From contig NZ_CP034413.3 in the NCBI RefSeq assembly GCF_005121165.3, forward strand, positions 2,666,001 through 2,730,000: a stretch of DNA of 64,000 bases. The letters run 5' to 3'. A program made the translations under genes and the position numbers. Below, one piece after another: positions 52,757 to 62,710 of the stretch. Each line of letters begins with the position of its first letter. Position 1 is the stretch's first letter. The DNA comes from Dysosmobacter welbionis. Its GTDB lineage: Bacteria > Bacillota > Clostridia > Oscillospirales > Oscillospiraceae. Under the pieces are notes generated by a model. It saw only the letters and a program-made list of their open reading frames with translations. It had not been told where the DNA came from and did no database searches.

Positions 52757-53959
52757 TTACAGCATACCGGCCATCACACCGGCCACCAAAATAGAGACCA
52801 TTGCGGCCATACCGCCCACTACCAGGCGAGGCATGACCCGGCTCATCAGAAAGGCCTTTTCATCCTCATCCTCCGCCACAGCATTGCATACCTCCACAGA
52901 GATTAGGTAAGTGGAGGGGAACCCCAGCATCTGACAGAAGCCTACGCCGAAGGCCATGGACTTATCCCCCAGAATCTTCCACACCGGCAGGACTTTCATC
53001 ATAACAAAGATGGAAAGTACCGACACCGCGAACACAACCACCAGCGGGAGGATCAGGTCGATGAGGTCGGATATGGAGATGTTGGCCAGGGCGGGAATGA
53101 TGGCAGCGAACACCACCATGTTGATAAAACCGCTGGCTTGGGCTTTCTGGAGGAGGTTCTTGGGCACCACACCCAGCTGGGTGAAGATCACGCCCAACAC
53201 CAGCCCCAGGATGGCGTAGTTGATGTGGGTCAGCTCACCCAGCCATACAGAGAGCAGGCCGCCGACTACTGCCAGCAAAATGCACACATTGCTGGAATAA
53301 AAGCCGTCAAATTTCTCGGCCAATGTTATCCTCTTGGACGCTGTCTTTGCCTCGCTGTTCCGATTCTCGGATTTGCCCGCGGCGGCCATAAACTCGTCCA
53401 GGGTGCCGCTGGATTTGGCCTTCCGGTATTCGCCGATCAGGCCCTGGGCATAGCGGAGACTGGCGCTGGAGGCAAAGGGCGTACCCACGAACTTCTGCAC
53501 GGCGAAGGTAATGGCAGCCAGCGCGGCGGCCAGAGGATAGCCAGCCTTGGTGGCAGCCTCCGTCATGATCTGCGTTGCGGGCAGAGCGCCGTTGACTACC
53601 GGGATGGCGCTGAGGGCCATCTCCTTGCCGATGATAGGGATGGTCAGTGAGACGCCGATGATTACCGCCAGCATACCGAACCAGCAAGTGACCACAGTCC
53701 GCCACTCATCCATGAACTGGCGCAGGTTAATCATGGACCCCATAGCGAAGAGCAGCATTGGCACGCTCCAGCTGGAAGCGGCGCTGAGACCGGCCTTTTC
53801 GATGATGTCGGCGGGCAATACGCCGGCGACGAACAGGACCAGGAACAGCATCAGCGTGGCGAACACCGAGGAGATCCGGGCTTTGGTCAGCTTGGCCACT
53901 ACGTCGCCGACAGCGAAGAGAACCATCACCACTGCGAACCACAGCAACATATCAAACAC
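52757..53959 (-). CDS. Ten-helix membrane transporter, GltS-like or unclassified
   Basis: Integral membrane protein of 400 residues. Seen: two similar halves of about five helices each (1-180 and 220-400) joined by a hydrophilic loop (RKAKSSGTLDEFMAAAGKSENRNSEAK at 178-204). The first half has GALPATQIMTEAATKAG and the second GVGFCQMLGFPSTYLISVEVCN, similar to Na+/glutamate-symporter-like carriers. No exact family can be named. It is transcribed with the downstream S9 peptidases' strand and regulator: the promoter is probably upstream of 57.9 kb or its own. Probably imports peptides or amino acids released by the peptidases; inferred. Confidence 0.68.
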   Translation of the reverse strand: MFDMLLWFAVVMVLFAVGDVVAKLTKARISSVFATLMLFLVLFVAGVLPADIIEKAGLSAASSWSVPMLLFAMGSMINLRQFMDEWRTVVTCWFGMLAVIIGVSLTIPIIGKEMALSAIPVVNGALPATQIMTEAATKAGYPLAAALAAITFAVQKFVGTPFASSASLRYAQGLIGEYRKAKSSGTLDEFMAAAGKSENRNSEAKTASKRITLAEKFDGFYSSNVCILLAVVGGLLSVWLGELTHINYAILGLVLGVIFTQLGVVPKNLLQKAQASGFINMVVFAAIIPALANISISDLIDLILPLVVVFAVSVLSIFVMMKVLPVWKILGDKSMAFGVGFCQMLGFPSTYLISVEVCNAVAEDEDEKAFLMSRVMPRLVVGGMAAMVSILVAGVMAGML

Positions 53960-54014
53960 TTGTCATTCATCCTTTCTCTATCTGTTTATTGAAAGGGCCG
54001 CCCGGCGCAGCCTT

Positions 54015-55978
54015 TTAGAGATACTGGTCGAACCAGTCGCACAGAGCGTTGAGCCGGATCAGACGGTTGACCGGCCGCCCGGACCGGTTGAGCTCGTGGC
54101 CCTCCTGATGAATCAGGACCACCTTGGAAGGAACACCCTGCTGACGCAGACTGGTGAACATCTGCAGGGGCTCGTCCATCCAGCAGCGGTAGTCGGTGTT
54201 GGAGTGGATAAACAGGGTGGGAGTGGTGACATTGCGGACGTACTTCAGGGGAGACTTGTCCCAGAGGATCTGGCTCTCGTCCCAGATGACGCCTTTCCGC
54301 TCCAGGGCATTGAGGCCCATGTGCTCCAGCAGGAACAGATACCCCTTGTCACAGGTGGAGATGGAGGTGACAAAGTTGGAAATGCTCCGCATGGCACAGG
54401 CAGCCTTGAACCGCTGGGTGTGGCCGATGATCCAGTTGGTCATGTAGCCGCCATAGGACCCGCCGCACACGCCCAACCGATCCGCGTCCACGTCCGGATA
54501 ACGGCGAAGCACCTCATCGGTGAAGTCCATCAGATCCTGGTAATCGATGGTGCCCCACCGACCTACCAGATCGAAGTAATCCTGCCCCGACCGTCGCTGC
54601 CGTGGGGATTTGTATAGAACACGAACCGACCGCCAGCGGCCAGCAGCTGCATCTCATGGTAGTACTGGGAACCGTAGGCCGCCTTGGGGCCGCCGTGAAT
54701 GTTCAATACGCCGGGATACTTCTTCCCCGGCTCGTATCCGGAGGGGCGGATGACCCAGCCATCCACCTCCTGACCGTCCCGGCTGCGGAACGTGATGTGC
54801 TCCGGACGTGAGATCTGGCGGGTCTCCAGAAAGGCGTCGTGGAATTGGGTGAGCCTCTCCGGTTCCCCGCCGGAGAGGGGCTGGCGGTACAGCTCCTGAG
54901 GCCGGTGATCCCGGAAAGCTGCCAGATAGGCGTTCTCTCCAATGATATCAAAGCAGGCAATCCCCTCATAGGAGGCCACAGGAGCAAAGTTCCCCGCCTT
55001 GTCGAAGCGCAGCAGGGCGGTGACGTCGCGCTGGAGACGGACGGCATAGAGACTGTCTCCCTGGACGGCACAGACCTTGCCGCCGCCCAAAGACATATCC
55101 CCGATGGCGGAGGTACCCAAAAAACCGTCCGGGGCGCAGAAGGTCCGGCAGTCCCCGGTGGCCGGATTCAGCAGATAGAGCTTGGGGCTTCGGGAGACGC
55201 TGGTGTGTGGGTCGCCGCCCTCGAACCAGATATCCGTGCCCCACCAGCCCACCTGGGTGATCCGATATTTCCTATCGGGGACCAGTGACCGGGTTTGGCC
55301 GGTGGCCAGATCGTAGAGCATCAGCTGCCGGTAGTCAGGCCGGATTCCCTCAAAGCTCACACCCCAATAGAGGATCCGAGAGCCTTCCGGAGAGACTGCC
55401 GCTCCTTCCATGTCATAGGTGGGAGGGGTGATCTGGTTTACGGAGCCGTCGGCAGGATCGAAAATCCATCCGCTCATCCGGGTGCCGTTAATCATCCCCA
55501 GACCGTCGGCCCAGAAGGGCAGTTCGTCAAAAACCGTATAGTCACGGCCGGGCTGAGGCTGGTCCGCAGGCAGGTCCTCCGGAGGGGTCATGGGCCGCCG
55601 GGTCAGGACGAACCATCTTCCGTCGGGCAGGGGGTGAAACTGCTTTACCGACAGGGGAATGGTGAAAGCCCGTTCTGCTTCGCTTCCCCGGATGTCCAGC
55701 CGGTAAAAGGCGGTTTTACCAGGCTGATCCCCGGTCCGGCAGGAGGGGAAGATCAGCGTATTTGAATCCAGCCAGCGAAAAGCGGCCTCGTCGCCGTTGC
55801 CGGTCAGGGGGCGAACGGCGCCGGTTGCGGTGTCCAGCAGATGGATGCAGGCGTAATAGCCTTTTCCATCATCTCTGGCCCGGCGGGACACAAAAGCTGC
55901 GTGAGCCCCGTCGGGTGCGACCGCCACCTCGGAGAGGAATCGGTATGCGTACAAGTCATCTGCTTTGATGCGTTCCAT
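54015..55978 (-). CDS. S9 family peptidase (second copy), frame broken at 54585-54588
   Basis: Prolyl-oligopeptidase-type serine peptidase of about 654 residues. N-terminal beta-propeller (residues 1-400) and the start of the hydrolase domain read from ATG 55978 to GRG near 54590. After a missing G in the run at 54585-54588 (CCCC on plus), the -1 frame continues QDYFDLVGRWGTIDYQDLMD, then GVCGGSYGGYMTNW with the catalytic Ser, HSNTDYRC with Asp and HQEGHELN with His. All three catalytic residues are present. RBS AGGAGG. It is two bases from the first copy; about 50% alike by eye in the hydrolase part. Confidence 0.9.
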
Positions 55979-55980
55979 AA

Positions 55981-57972
55981 TTATGCCTCCTGTTTATTGA
56001 GATACCGCTGGTACCAGCGGAGCATTTCCTCCAGTCGCCGGAGCCGCTGACGGGGCCGGCCGGAGCGGGAGAGTTCGTGGTTTTCCCCTGGGAAAAGACA
56101 CAGCCGGGAGGGAACTCCCCGCAGCTGGAGAGCGGTGAACATCTGGATCGCTTCCAGTTTCCAGCAGCGATAGTCCTCCTCACCGTGGAGGAACAATGTG
56201 GGCGTGGTCACATGATCGGCATAGCGAAGAGGGGACTGCTGCCACTGGAGATCCCGATCCTCCCGGTGGGAAGCGCCGGTTTGCCCCTTGGCGAAGTAGT
56301 AGCCGATGTCCGCCGTGCCCTCCATCCCGGTCCAGTTTGCGATGGACCGCTGGGAGCAGGCTGCCTGGAACCGGTCCGTGTGGCCGATGATCCAGTTGGT
56401 CATGAAACCGCCATAGGACCCGCCGCCAACGCCCAAACGGGTGGGATCGATGTCCGGCCAGCGGGCCAGGGCTCCGTCCAAGAAAGCCATGATATCCTGA
56501 TAGTCGATGGTCCCGAACCGGCCCCGGATATCGGCAAAGTCATTTCCACGGCCCTCGCTTCCACGGGGGTTGCAGAACAGAACGAAGTATCCGGCTCCCG
56601 CCAGGACCTGCATCTCGTGAAAGAACACCGAGCCGTAGCTCAGGCGGGGCCCGCCATGGATGGTCAAAATGGCTGGGTATTTTTTGCCGGGAACGTAGGC
56701 CACCGGCGGGAGTACCCACCCCTGGACCGGCAGCGGACCTCCGGTATCCACCTCCAGCGGCTGGGGCGTGGAGACGGCGCAGCGGTCATAGATCCCGTCG
56801 TTGGCGTGGGTCAGACGGATCTCCCGGCCATGCTCCAGAGTGTAGATCTCTCCGATCCGGTTTTCCCGAAACGCCAGGTACACCAGCCGGTCTGCCGCGG
56901 CATCCAAATACTCCACACTGCCCGGCCCGGTGAGGGGGCGGGCCTCGCCGGAGGTCAGATCCAAAGCCTCAATCCGGCTGTCCCGGTCCACGGTGGAGAG
57001 GAAATAGAGCGTGTCTCCGCAGACGCGCCAGGTCTCTCCGGCACCAAGGCGGCTGTCGGTGGCCACGGTGTTGCCCACACAATGATGGCTGTGGCGGAGG
57101 AGCAGCTCTGGTTCTCCTCCGGAGAGAGGGATGGTGTAGAAATCGCCATTTTCCCCATTTCCATAGCCAAGCCCGTCGGTAAGACAGAGAACCGCCTGGT
57201 CCCGCCAAAGGGCAAAGAGCTTCACCAGATACCGGTCCTGTTCCAGGAGGCACCGGGTCTCTCCACTGGCCGCGTCCCAGATAAAAACACCGTGGCGCAG
57301 AGTCTGGACATCCGTGAAGCGATGACCGGTATAGAGGATCCGGCCATCTTCCACGGTAAAGCCTGTAACCTTGAAGGGCGGCGCGGTGAGGGGGGTGGTT
57401 ACGCCGGACGCAGGGTCGTGGATATACAACTGGGACCGCTGCCCGCTGGTGAGGCCCAGGCCGTTGGCCCAGAAGGGAATGTCCTCCAGCACATCATAGG
57501 TGCGGTTTTTGTATTCCTCCAGGGCCGAAGCTTCCTCCGGGGGACTCAGACTGTCCAGATTTGGGCGGTTCATGTCCACGGTGGCGGTGAAAACGAACCG
57601 CCCGTCCGTTAAGCGCCGGGCCCTGCCCGCCCGCATGGGGACGGTGAACAGGGGCTGCGCCTCGCCGCCATCCACCGGCAGCGCGTAATATGTAGTGGTA
57701 TCCTGAGAAGCGGAACCGGCTGTGCCTCGCATCCCGGAAAAGAGGATGGTCCGGTTATCCATCCAAGAAAAAGCCCGCACCGGACTCAGGGAGCTGAGGG
57801 GACGGTCCGCCCCCGTACTGTGGTCATAGACCCACAGCCGGGCGTCATAGCCATTGGAGGCCAAATTCGCCTGCTGGCGGATATAGGCAGTGTACCGACC
57901 GTCCGGCGAGAGACCCAGGTCGCTGAGATATCGGAATTGCAGGAATGTTTCGCAGATCATAGGCTCCATCAT
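55981..57972 (-). CDS. S9 family peptidase (prolyl oligopeptidase/acylaminoacyl type)
   Basis: Serine peptidase of 663 residues. The start is placed at ATG 57972 after GGAG; GTG 57978 would add two residues. Seen: N-terminal seven-blade propeller (1-400) with FRYLSDLGLSPDGRYTAYIR, then an alpha/beta hydrolase with GGPRLSYGSVFFHEM, GVGGGSYGGFMTNW holding the Ser, GEEDYRC with the Asp and GENHELSRSG with the His. Cytosolic, no signal. Cuts short peptides, dipeptidyl or acyl-amino type. Followed closely by a paralogue and then a transporter on the same strand, so the set probably handles peptides from one source. Confidence 0.93.
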   Translation of the reverse strand: MMEPMICETFLQFRYLSDLGLSPDGRYTAYIRQQANLASNGYDARLWVYDHSTGADRPLSSLSPVRAFSWMDNRTILFSGMRGTAGSASQDTTTYYALPVDGGEAQPLFTVPMRAGRARRLTDGRFVFTATVDMNRPNLDSLSPPEEASALEEYKNRTYDVLEDIPFWANGLGLTSGQRSQLYIHDPASGVTTPLTAPPFKVTGFTVEDGRILYTGHRFTDVQTLRHGVFIWDAASGETRCLLEQDRYLVKLFALWRDQAVLCLTDGLGYGNGENGDFYTIPLSGGEPELLLRHSHHCVGNTVATDSRLGAGETWRVCGDTLYFLSTVDRDSRIEALDLTSGEARPLTGPGSVEYLDAAADRLVYLAFRENRIGEIYTLEHGREIRLTHANDGIYDRCAVSTPQPLEVDTGGPLPVQGWVLPPVAYVPGKKYPAILTIHGGPRLSYGSVFFHEMQVLAGAGYFVLFCNPRGSEGRGNDFADIRGRFGTIDYQDIMAFLDGALARWPDIDPTRLGVGGGSYGGFMTNWIIGHTDRFQAACSQRSIANWTGMEGTADIGYYFAKGQTGASHREDRDLQWQQSPLRYADHVTTPTLFLHGEEDYRCWKLEAIQMFTALQLRGVPSRLCLFPGENHELSRSGRPRQRLRRLEEMLRWYQRYLNKQEA

Positions 57973-58082
57973 ATTCACTCCATTTCGTCATTGACTACAA
58001 ATTTCATCCTGTACCAGCGGCACCGCAGATGTGTCCTGCTGCCGGGAGAGGCGGCGTCTGGAAACTGGAAATAGCATCCTGA

Positions 58083-58122
58083 TTTTAATTATTTATTTTT
58101 AATTAAAAATAAATAATTAAAA
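58083..58122. repeat. 40-bp perfect A/T-only palindrome
   Basis: Each half (58083-58102 and 58103-58122) is the exact reverse complement of the other and contains only A and T. It lies 14 bases after the GntR stop and 110 bases before the first S9 start. It could be the GntR terminator or, more interestingly, an operator controlling the S9 operon. Confidence 0.85.
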
Positions 58123-58135
58123 AATGGCCCCATCC

Positions 58136-58777
58136 TTACAACCGGCGAAGCACACCTTCGATATGCTGCTGTAAACAGTGCTGGGCCCTCGTGATATCTC
58201 CGGAACGGATGGACTCTACTAGGCGAACGTGATCTCTGGCTGTGCCGCTAAAGTCCCGGAGCCGCAAAGGGCAAAGCAGATAGTTGGACACTAGAAAGCG
58301 CCCCTGTACCCGGTCATACGTCTCCAGCAGAATCCTGTTCCCTGACGCTTCTACAAGCAACCGATGAAAGCGGCGGTCCAACATGGCGAATTCTTTTGGA
58401 GAAAAAGAACTGCCGGTGAGGCGGACACCCTCTTCACTGTAACGATTCAACTGGGCTAATACGGTTTCTGCCGACAGCCCAAGGCCGGACATAAACCGCT
58501 CCAGCGCATGTCCCTCTACCATTTGACGGACTTCACACATCTGGCGCACATGCTCCTGGTCATACTCCGGCACATAGATGCGGCCATTACCCATGATCTG
58601 AAGGATCCCGTCATTGGCCAGTAATTTAACGGCCTGAACCACCGGCGTTCGGCTGACCTCGAAGCGATGAGCCAGTTCGTCCAAGGTCAGGTTTTGTCCC
58701 ATCTCATAATCACCATTAATGAGGCTCTCAACAATATGCTCATACAAAATTTCGTCCAGGCTATTCTTTACTTTCAT
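58136..58777 (-). CDS. GntR family (FCD) transcriptional regulator
   Basis: Protein of 213 residues from ATG 58777 after GGAGG. Seen: winged-helix with LNEIL-like SLDEILYEHIVESLINGDYEMGQNLTLDELAHRFEVSRTPVVQAVKLLANDGIL (DNA-binding) and an all-helical FCD domain with RQMVEGHALERFM, FAMLDRRFHRLLVEASGNRIL (metal His) and HVRLVESIRSGD. FCD regulators sense small acids or amino acids. It stands at the head of the minus-strand S9/transporter set and is a good candidate for its regulator. Confidence 0.92.
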   Translation of the reverse strand: MKVKNSLDEILYEHIVESLINGDYEMGQNLTLDELAHRFEVSRTPVVQAVKLLANDGILQIMGNGRIYVPEYDQEHVRQMCEVRQMVEGHALERFMSGLGLSAETVLAQLNRYSEEGVRLTGSSFSPKEFAMLDRRFHRLLVEASGNRILLETYDRVQGRFLVSNYLLCPLRLRDFSGTARDHVRLVESIRSGDITRAQHCLQQHIEGVLRRL

Positions 58778-58971
58778 GGAATTCTTCCTCCAGTTAAAAT
58801 AAGTGTAATCGAGAACAGAGAAAAAAACAATAGGGAATAGAAGTGTCATTTATTGGGCGGCGAAAATTCATGATAAATTCACAAGGGGTTACAAGAAATT
58901 ATTGTTAAAAATGCCAACAAGATGCTATATGCGTTTGTTTCTGATTCTTATATCTACCATCTCGCTTCACA

Positions 58972-59318
58972 TTAGATAGGCCTTATCAAATATCCTATCC
59001 AGCCAGCAGCCAGTGTGATGAGGATGACCACAACATCCCCGCCGGGAAATTGTGCGAGGGAAGAGAAGGTGTCAGTCCAAACAGCATCAAAATCCATGCC
59101 AATACAAATGGAACGCTGTATAGCATCAGCGCAGCTTTTCCGACCTTTGCAAAAGGACGATACAACAAGTTCAGCTTCCTTTCCGGCAGCGCCGCCGCCA
59201 GCAGAACCTTGCTCCCGCCTGTCCCGATCAGCATTCCAATCACGGCCCCCCGGACGGCATCCAATGCCAGCAGCCTGACAGCCGCGGGGGTAATTTTTCG
59301 TGTTGCCTTTTGATTCAT
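58972..59318 (-). CDS. Small membrane protein, frame broken at 59037-59040
   Basis: Protein of about 115 residues with two or three helices. First part from ATG 59318: AVRGAVIGMLIGTGGSKVLLAAALPERKLNLLYRPFAKVGKAALMLYSVPFVLAWILMLFG-type membrane sequence; after adding one G in a GGGG run (CCCC on plus, 59037-59040) it continues DVVVILITLAAGWIGYLIRPI to a stop at 58972. No family recognised. It faces the LytTR regulator gene across 200 bases. Confidence 0.5.
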
Positions 59319-59527
59319 GGGGACATCCTTGGTTTTTATCCCCTCTTGTTATCGGCGGCATTGTAGCATGAATGAAGAGCGATAGGCTGGATTTTGGCCC
59401 CAGATGTGCGTCCTCGGCTTTAAATGCGAGTTAGTCCTATGCGTTCAGGACAAATTGCATTTATTCAGGACAAAACCTTTCAATCTGATATACTGCGGGA
59501 AAAGATGGACAAGAAAGGATTCCGCCT

Positions 59528-60210
59528 ATGGTACCGATCGTTCTTTGCGACGACGATCCCTTCACATTGCAGCTTCTGTCCGAGCTGCTGGAACGGGCGA
59601 TCCGGCAAAGCAAAGCAGAGGCCAACTTGTCTGTCTGGCCTCTGCTGGTCAGGAGCCGCTCCAGTTTATCCGCAGCGGTGGAAGCTATCTCTATTTTCTC
59701 GATTATGACCTGGGAAGGGATTCCCCCCAACGGCGTGGACCTTGTCCGGCAGATCTACCACACGGACCCCGGCGGGAAAATCGTCTTTGTTACCGGCCAT
59801 GGGGAGAAGGGCATGGATATTCTGCGCAGCGGCGTGCGGCCCTTTGGGTTTATTGAAAATGTGTGGATCAGAATGAGATGGTTCGGGAGTATATTCGATA
59901 TTTGAAAATGGCGGTGCCGGAGCAGCAAAACAGCGCGGACGGGGACACCGTCGAACTGCCCATCGGGATCGATGAAACGGTACGGCTGCCGGTTTCTGAG
60001 ATATTGTATGTGGATTCCGTCAAAACAGTGGCCCATTCTATTTGCTGTCATTTGACGGGTCAGGGGGTGACTGCGCGGGAGACGATCGAACACGCCCAGG
60101 AACAGCTGGAAGATCAGGTTATCCGCTGCCGTTGCTCTGTTTTAGTAAGGGACATTGCCGCCGCTGGGCAGTTCAACGTTTGCGATAAAATAATTTTTAA
60201 GACGCAGTGA
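59528..60210 (+). pseudogene. Broken AgrA/LytTR-type response regulator
   Basis: Receiver domain from ATG 59528 with LCDDDPFTLQLLSELLERAI (acidic D8-D10), then by frame changes LVCLASAGQEPLQFIRSGGSYLYFLDYDLG with the acceptor Asp, NGVDLVRQIYHTDPGGKIVFVTGHGEKGMDIL, and VDQNEMVREYIRYL, then LytTR start LPVSEILYVDSVK and EDQVIRCRCSVLV. Three indels are needed: missing G at about 59629, extra C in the run at 59723-59728, missing G near 59864. The LytTR end diverges after 60150. Either a true pseudogene or partly sequencing error. LytTR regulators control peptide and virulence-type genes. Confidence 0.7.
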
Positions 60211-60585
60211 TAAAGGGGCTGCATATATACGCGCAAGATAGAACAGAATTTGTGAAGACAGCGCCTTTGCGTTCCTATAACCTTGGTCCGTGGAGATCGG
60301 AATTTACGAAAAAATACAGGAATTGTTCAGGATGCCGTTACAGCTGTTGACATTGATGATGAGCGAACCGCTCTGGTGCTTGTCAGTCTTACTCCTGACG
60401 GGAATATTTGCACAGAAAGAACTTATTATGCGATGATTTGCGAGATTGATGCGACGGCATGTAAAGTTACATTTCATGTTACTGACGACGTAGCGTAGCC
60501 CTCAATCAAATCCTGGTTTACGATTGAACCCTATGGGCCGCAGAGTGCTTGCGGCCTCATTCTGTTTAAAACCGGGTATGAAATT
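60211..60585. other. Region between broken regulator and RIT element
   Basis: Contains one frame at 60283-60498 (71 residues, weak TTG start, VDIDDERTALVLVSLTPDGNIC) that is AT-neutral and matches nothing I know. No ribosome site is seen. Otherwise empty. Confidence 0.4.
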
Positions 60586-60615
60586 GCGCCCTATCCGAGT
60601 TCTGGGATAGGGCGC
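60586..60615. repeat. Hairpin at the left edge of the RIT element
   Basis: Perfect 11-bp arms GCGCCCTATCC (60586-60596) and GGATAGGGCGC (60605-60615), eight-base loop. It overlaps the left terminal repeat by three bases and holds a TATCCGAG subsite like those in the element ends. Confidence 0.7.
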
Positions 60616-60643
60616 ATTATCCCAGATATTCAATTATCCGAGG
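60613..60643 (+). repeat. Left terminal inverted repeat of the RIT element
   Basis: 31 bp, exact reverse complement of 63785-63815. It includes TATCCCAGA (60618-60626), which with TCTGGGATA (60601-60609) in the flank forms a core-like site with an eight-base spacer, and TTATCCGAG (60634-60642), which pairs with CTCGGATAA (60689-60697) 46 bases inside. Confidence 0.92.
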
Positions 60644-60752
60644 TAAACTTCAAATGTCGTTTGGTATTCTGGGTTTTGAACAGAAAATCTCGGATAACGT
60701 TTTTCATGTATGGTACAGTTAAAGCCACTAAAATAACGAGGAGGTTTTAACC

Positions 60753-61724
60753 ATGTGTCAACAGACAAACGAAAACGACATTGCATCATGCAGGTATCAG
60801 GAACTGAATCCCGAGATGGATGCTTTTTTGTCGGAATATCTTGAAGACGGACGACGTAAGGGGCTACAGGAAAGTACAATTCATCTTCATGATAAGATTG
60901 GACATTACTTTTTATCCGCCCTAACCAGAATCGGTTGTGTGAAACCGCAGGAAATGAATCCCCAAAATATAGGAACCGTATGCTTATCAGTCAGCAGCAA
61001 GTGGTATCTTTCCCACATCCGGACATTTCTCCGGTATGCTTATCAGTCCGGTCATACCGACAGGGATTACAGTGGTATTGTCCCTCTTTTTAAAAGACCG
61101 CAGCCATACCCTTCTGTATACACAACAGATGAAATTCTAAAAATCGAAAGCAGCATAGACCAGACTTCCCCACACGGAAAGCGTGATTATGCAGCCCTGC
61201 TCCTTGCGACGCGGCTCGGAATCAGAAGCGGGGACATTTCATCCATGACATTCAAAGAGCTGGATTTTGACAGGGACCTGATCCTGCTTACCCAGCATAA
61301 AACCAGTGTCACTATTGAACTTCCCATGGTTCCCGATGTAAAAACTGCTTTGGAGAGATATTTACAGGAAGAGCGTGCCGACAATGAAAGTCCATATGTG
61401 TTTCTCCGAATTATTCCGCCTTACAGCCATATCTCAGTACAGGCAATCACTAAGATTGTAAGGACTGCCATTGAAACAGCAGGAATCGATCCAGGTAAAC
61501 GCAAGCAGGGAGCACATGCCTTCCGGGCATCCCTTGCAAGTTCCATGGTCAATGACAACATCCCTTATGAAGTCGTAAGAAAAACTCTTGGACATACAGA
61601 CCAAAATGCCATCCGTTCTTATGCCAGTCTGGACATTGAGCAGCTTCGGGGCTACGCACTCCCTGTACCGGAAGCAGCAGGTACATTTGCCGGTTTTCTG
61701 GAAGGAAGGTGGTCTTTGTCATGA
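60753..61724 (+). CDS. ritA: RIT tyrosine recombinase A
   Basis: Tyrosine recombinase of 323 residues. Seen: N-terminal core-binding (SAM-like) helices (about 20-110), catalytic R in TRLGIRSGDISSMTF, AHAFRASLASSM (H-x-x-R) and LGHTDQNAIRSYASLD with the Tyr. GAGGAGG precedes ATG 60753. Its stop overlaps the next start (ATGA 61721-61724), so it is coupled to RitB. First of the trio in the fixed order; the three are thought to act together on the element ends. Confidence 0.93.
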   Translation: MCQQTNENDIASCRYQELNPEMDAFLSEYLEDGRRKGLQESTIHLHDKIGHYFLSALTRIGCVKPQEMNPQNIGTVCLSVSSKWYLSHIRTFLRYAYQSGHTDRDYSGIVPLFKRPQPYPSVYTTDEILKIESSIDQTSPHGKRDYAALLLATRLGIRSGDISSMTFKELDFDRDLILLTQHKTSVTIELPMVPDVKTALERYLQEERADNESPYVFLRIIPPYSHISVQAITKIVRTAIETAGIDPGKRKQGAHAFRASLASSMVNDNIPYEVVRKTLGHTDQNAIRSYASLDIEQLRGYALPVPEAAGTFAGFLEGRWSLS

Positions 61725-62710
61725 ATGAATTTAAAAGCATTTTCAAAAACGAGCTGGCGGAATACCTTGCAATCAGCCAGGGCACAATCAGTGACGGTAC
61801 TTTACAGAATACACGCAGAATCCTGCTTTCGTTCGACTCACTGCTGGCAGAAGAAAATACCGGCGAAATCTCAGAAAGGACAGTGAATCGTTGGATTGGC
61901 AGACTTCTCCAGACTAACGCACCTAAAACAGTCAGCGACAAGGTGAGCTATCTCCGGAAATTTTTAAGGTATCTCCAGTATGAAGGCTACAGTGTTTTTA
62001 TGCCTGACTGCCCTAAAACATCAGACAGCTATGTCCCATATATTTTTTCGGATGAGGAAATACAAATGCTTCTGGCCAGTGCCGATAGCTGGGGCAGTAG
62101 GCACACAGACCCGCAAACGCGACAGATGGACATGGAGTTCTGTATGTTACTGCGGATGCTTTTGGGCTGCGGATTCCGGTTGGGGGAACCACTTGCTGCC
62201 AGGGTGAAGGATATAAACTTTTCCCGCGGAACTATCCTGATCCGCCATGCCAAGAATAACAAGCAGCGTGTCGTTCCGATGGATGTAACATTAACCAGAA
62301 TGCTGGAAAAGTACTGCATTGCGATGGCAATCAAAACAGAGCCGGAAAGCCACCTGTTTCCATCGGTCAGGAAAAAAGGGGCAGCTGTTACAAAAGGAAC
62401 TTTCGGATTACGGTTCAGGAAGCTGTTACAGCAAACCAACCTGTGTGTACCTGGAAAGGCTCATTCCAGAGGTCAATGTCTTCATTGTTTCCGTCATTAC
62501 TTTGCCATCCATTCTTTTGTACAGGCAGAGAAAAAAGGACGTCCGGTAAATGATTCTGTACCGTTCCTGTCCGTTTATCTTGGACACCATGACATGAACG
62601 AGACTGAGAAGTACCTGAAATTCAGCAGCGACATGTTCCCCGAATACACGGAATTGTTTGAAGACTATGCTGTCAGCGTATTCATGGAGGTGGGCGATGA
62701 GGAAAAATAA
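61721..62710 (+). CDS. ritB: RIT tyrosine recombinase B
   Basis: Tyrosine recombinase of 329 residues, started at ATG 61721. Seen: N-terminal helices with QGTISDGTLQNTRRILLSF, catalytic Arg in LGCGFRLGEPLAARVKDI, LHCFRHYFAIHSF (H-x-x-R) and LGHHDMNETEKYLKFS with the Tyr. Overlaps RitC by 14 bases. Catalytic residues are intact. Confidence 0.93.
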   Translation: MNEFKSIFKNELAEYLAISQGTISDGTLQNTRRILLSFDSLLAEENTGEISERTVNRWIGRLLQTNAPKTVSDKVSYLRKFLRYLQYEGYSVFMPDCPKTSDSYVPYIFSDEEIQMLLASADSWGSRHTDPQTRQMDMEFCMLLRMLLGCGFRLGEPLAARVKDINFSRGTILIRHAKNNKQRVVPMDVTLTRMLEKYCIAMAIKTEPESHLFPSVRKKGAAVTKGTFGLRFRKLLQQTNLCVPGKAHSRGQCLHCFRHYFAIHSFVQAEKKGRPVNDSVPFLSVYLGHHDMNETEKYLKFSSDMFPEYTELFEDYAVSVFMEVGDEEK

